From: Aliishimia ponticola
Lineage (GTDB): Bacteria; Pseudomonadota; Alphaproteobacteria; Rhodobacterales; Rhodobacteraceae
DNA length: 64,000 nt
Assembly: GCF_004803475.1 (NCBI RefSeq)
Contig: NZ_SRKY01000001.1
Coordinates: 868,001 to 932,000, forward strand
Direction: 5' to 3'
Part shown: positions 63,876 through 64,000 of the stretch, in pieces
Numbering within the stretch: position 1 is the stretch's first letter
How the letters are laid out: every line of letters starts with the position of its first letter
Made by a program: the position numbers and the translations under genes
Notes under the pieces: model-generated
What the model was told of the DNA's origin: nothing
Seen by the model: only the letters and a program-made list of their open reading frames with translations
Databases searched by the model: none

Positions 63876-64000
63876 ATGTTCAGTATTCCCGGCAAACAAG
63901 CCGTCACCATGACCGACCGCGCTGCGGCGCAAATCTCGCGGCTGATGGCAAAGGAAGGTCATAAGGGGCTGCGGATCGGCGTCAAGAAAGGCGGCTGCGC
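63876..64000 (+). CDS. A-type iron-sulfur assembly protein, N-terminal part (runs off the window)
   Basis: Starts ATG 63876 with GAGGT upstream; 41 residues are visible (MFSIPGKQAVTMTDRAAAQ.., ending GLRIGVKKGGCA), where the last Cys is the first ligand cysteine of the HesB/IscA/SufA family. Truncated by the window end. With sufT upstream, SufA is the likeliest identity. Confidence 0.8.
   Translation, partial: MFSIPGKQAVTMTDRAAAQISRLMAKEGHKGLRIGVKKGGC

Overview
The window looks like a chromosomal segment of an alphaproteobacterium of the Rhodobacteraceae (Roseobacter/Rhodobacter lineage). The evidence is the high GC content, the gene order yceD-rpmF-plsX-fabH-ihfA-merR, the order dgt-argS-SPOR-nagZ-scpA-scpB next to erpA/xthA, an ornithine-lipid acyltransferase (OlsB), a B12-dependent ribonucleotide reductase, and secreted Hint and RTX proteins. 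No phage, insertion sequence, integron, CRISPR array or rRNA operon was seen. Five tRNA genes are present: Pro-TGG, Pro-GGG, Asp-GTC, Val-TAC and Val-CAC.

Layout. 1-9.2 kb: end of an ornithine cyclodeaminase gene, an FAD monooxygenase, a one-cysteine DksA, a MoxR-type ATPase, an L,D-transpeptidase, and nrdJ. nrdJ is flanked by an NrdR box upstream and a strongly structured 3' RNA ending in a UUCG terminator. 9.2-17.9 kb: a LamG-Hint protein, tRNA-Pro, a DUF192 protein, a double cold-shock protein, pdxH, fabI, gpt, an SDR, an ABC-F ATPase, olsB and bamE. 18-24.4 kb: the fatty-acid/ribosome operon yceD-rpmF-plsX-fabH-ihfA-merR, tRNA-Pro and a double-domain dCTP deaminase. 24.2-31 kb: chromosome segregation, envelope and housekeeping genes on the minus strand (dgt-argS-SPOR-nagZ-scpA-scpB-small protein), with erpA divergent from dgt.

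31.4-32.9 kb holds the most unusual item. A small protein is built from tandem 20-21-residue repeats with an almost invariant [F/Y]SSAS core, and directly downstream is a 350-residue protein of unknown function. The pair sits between erpA and xthA, genes that are usually neighbours in alphaproteobacteria. It resembles a multi-core precursor plus partner enzyme.

33-41 kb: xthA, bioY, an SDR, surE-pcm-nlpD, a DUF815 ATPase and tatABC. 41-46.8 kb: a WYL regulator, a glycosyltransferase and a sulfotransferase-like protein in divergent orientation, and two histidine-kinase/response-regulator pairs facing each other tail to tail. 47-50 kb: a large secreted RTX protein with an internal VWA domain. 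50.7-58.4 kb: a MaoC dehydratase, an HU-like protein with a histone-H1-like tail, a tiny exported protein, lon, a DUF695-RraB protein, tgt, and an SPFH/NfeD pair. 58.6-64 kb: a RimB-RimK fusion, a DUF1217 repeat protein, sufT, a SatD-like regulator with a DUF3307 membrane protein (each preceded by a copy of the same inverted repeat), and the start of a SufA/IscA gene that runs off the window.

Functionally the window is mostly core metabolism and envelope biology. Accessory elements that merit follow-up are the SSAS-repeat cassette, the nrdJ-downstream RNA, the SatD/DUF3307 twin sites, the RimB-RimK fusion and the secreted RTX-VWA protein. All family assignments come from motif reading; no database search was possible.
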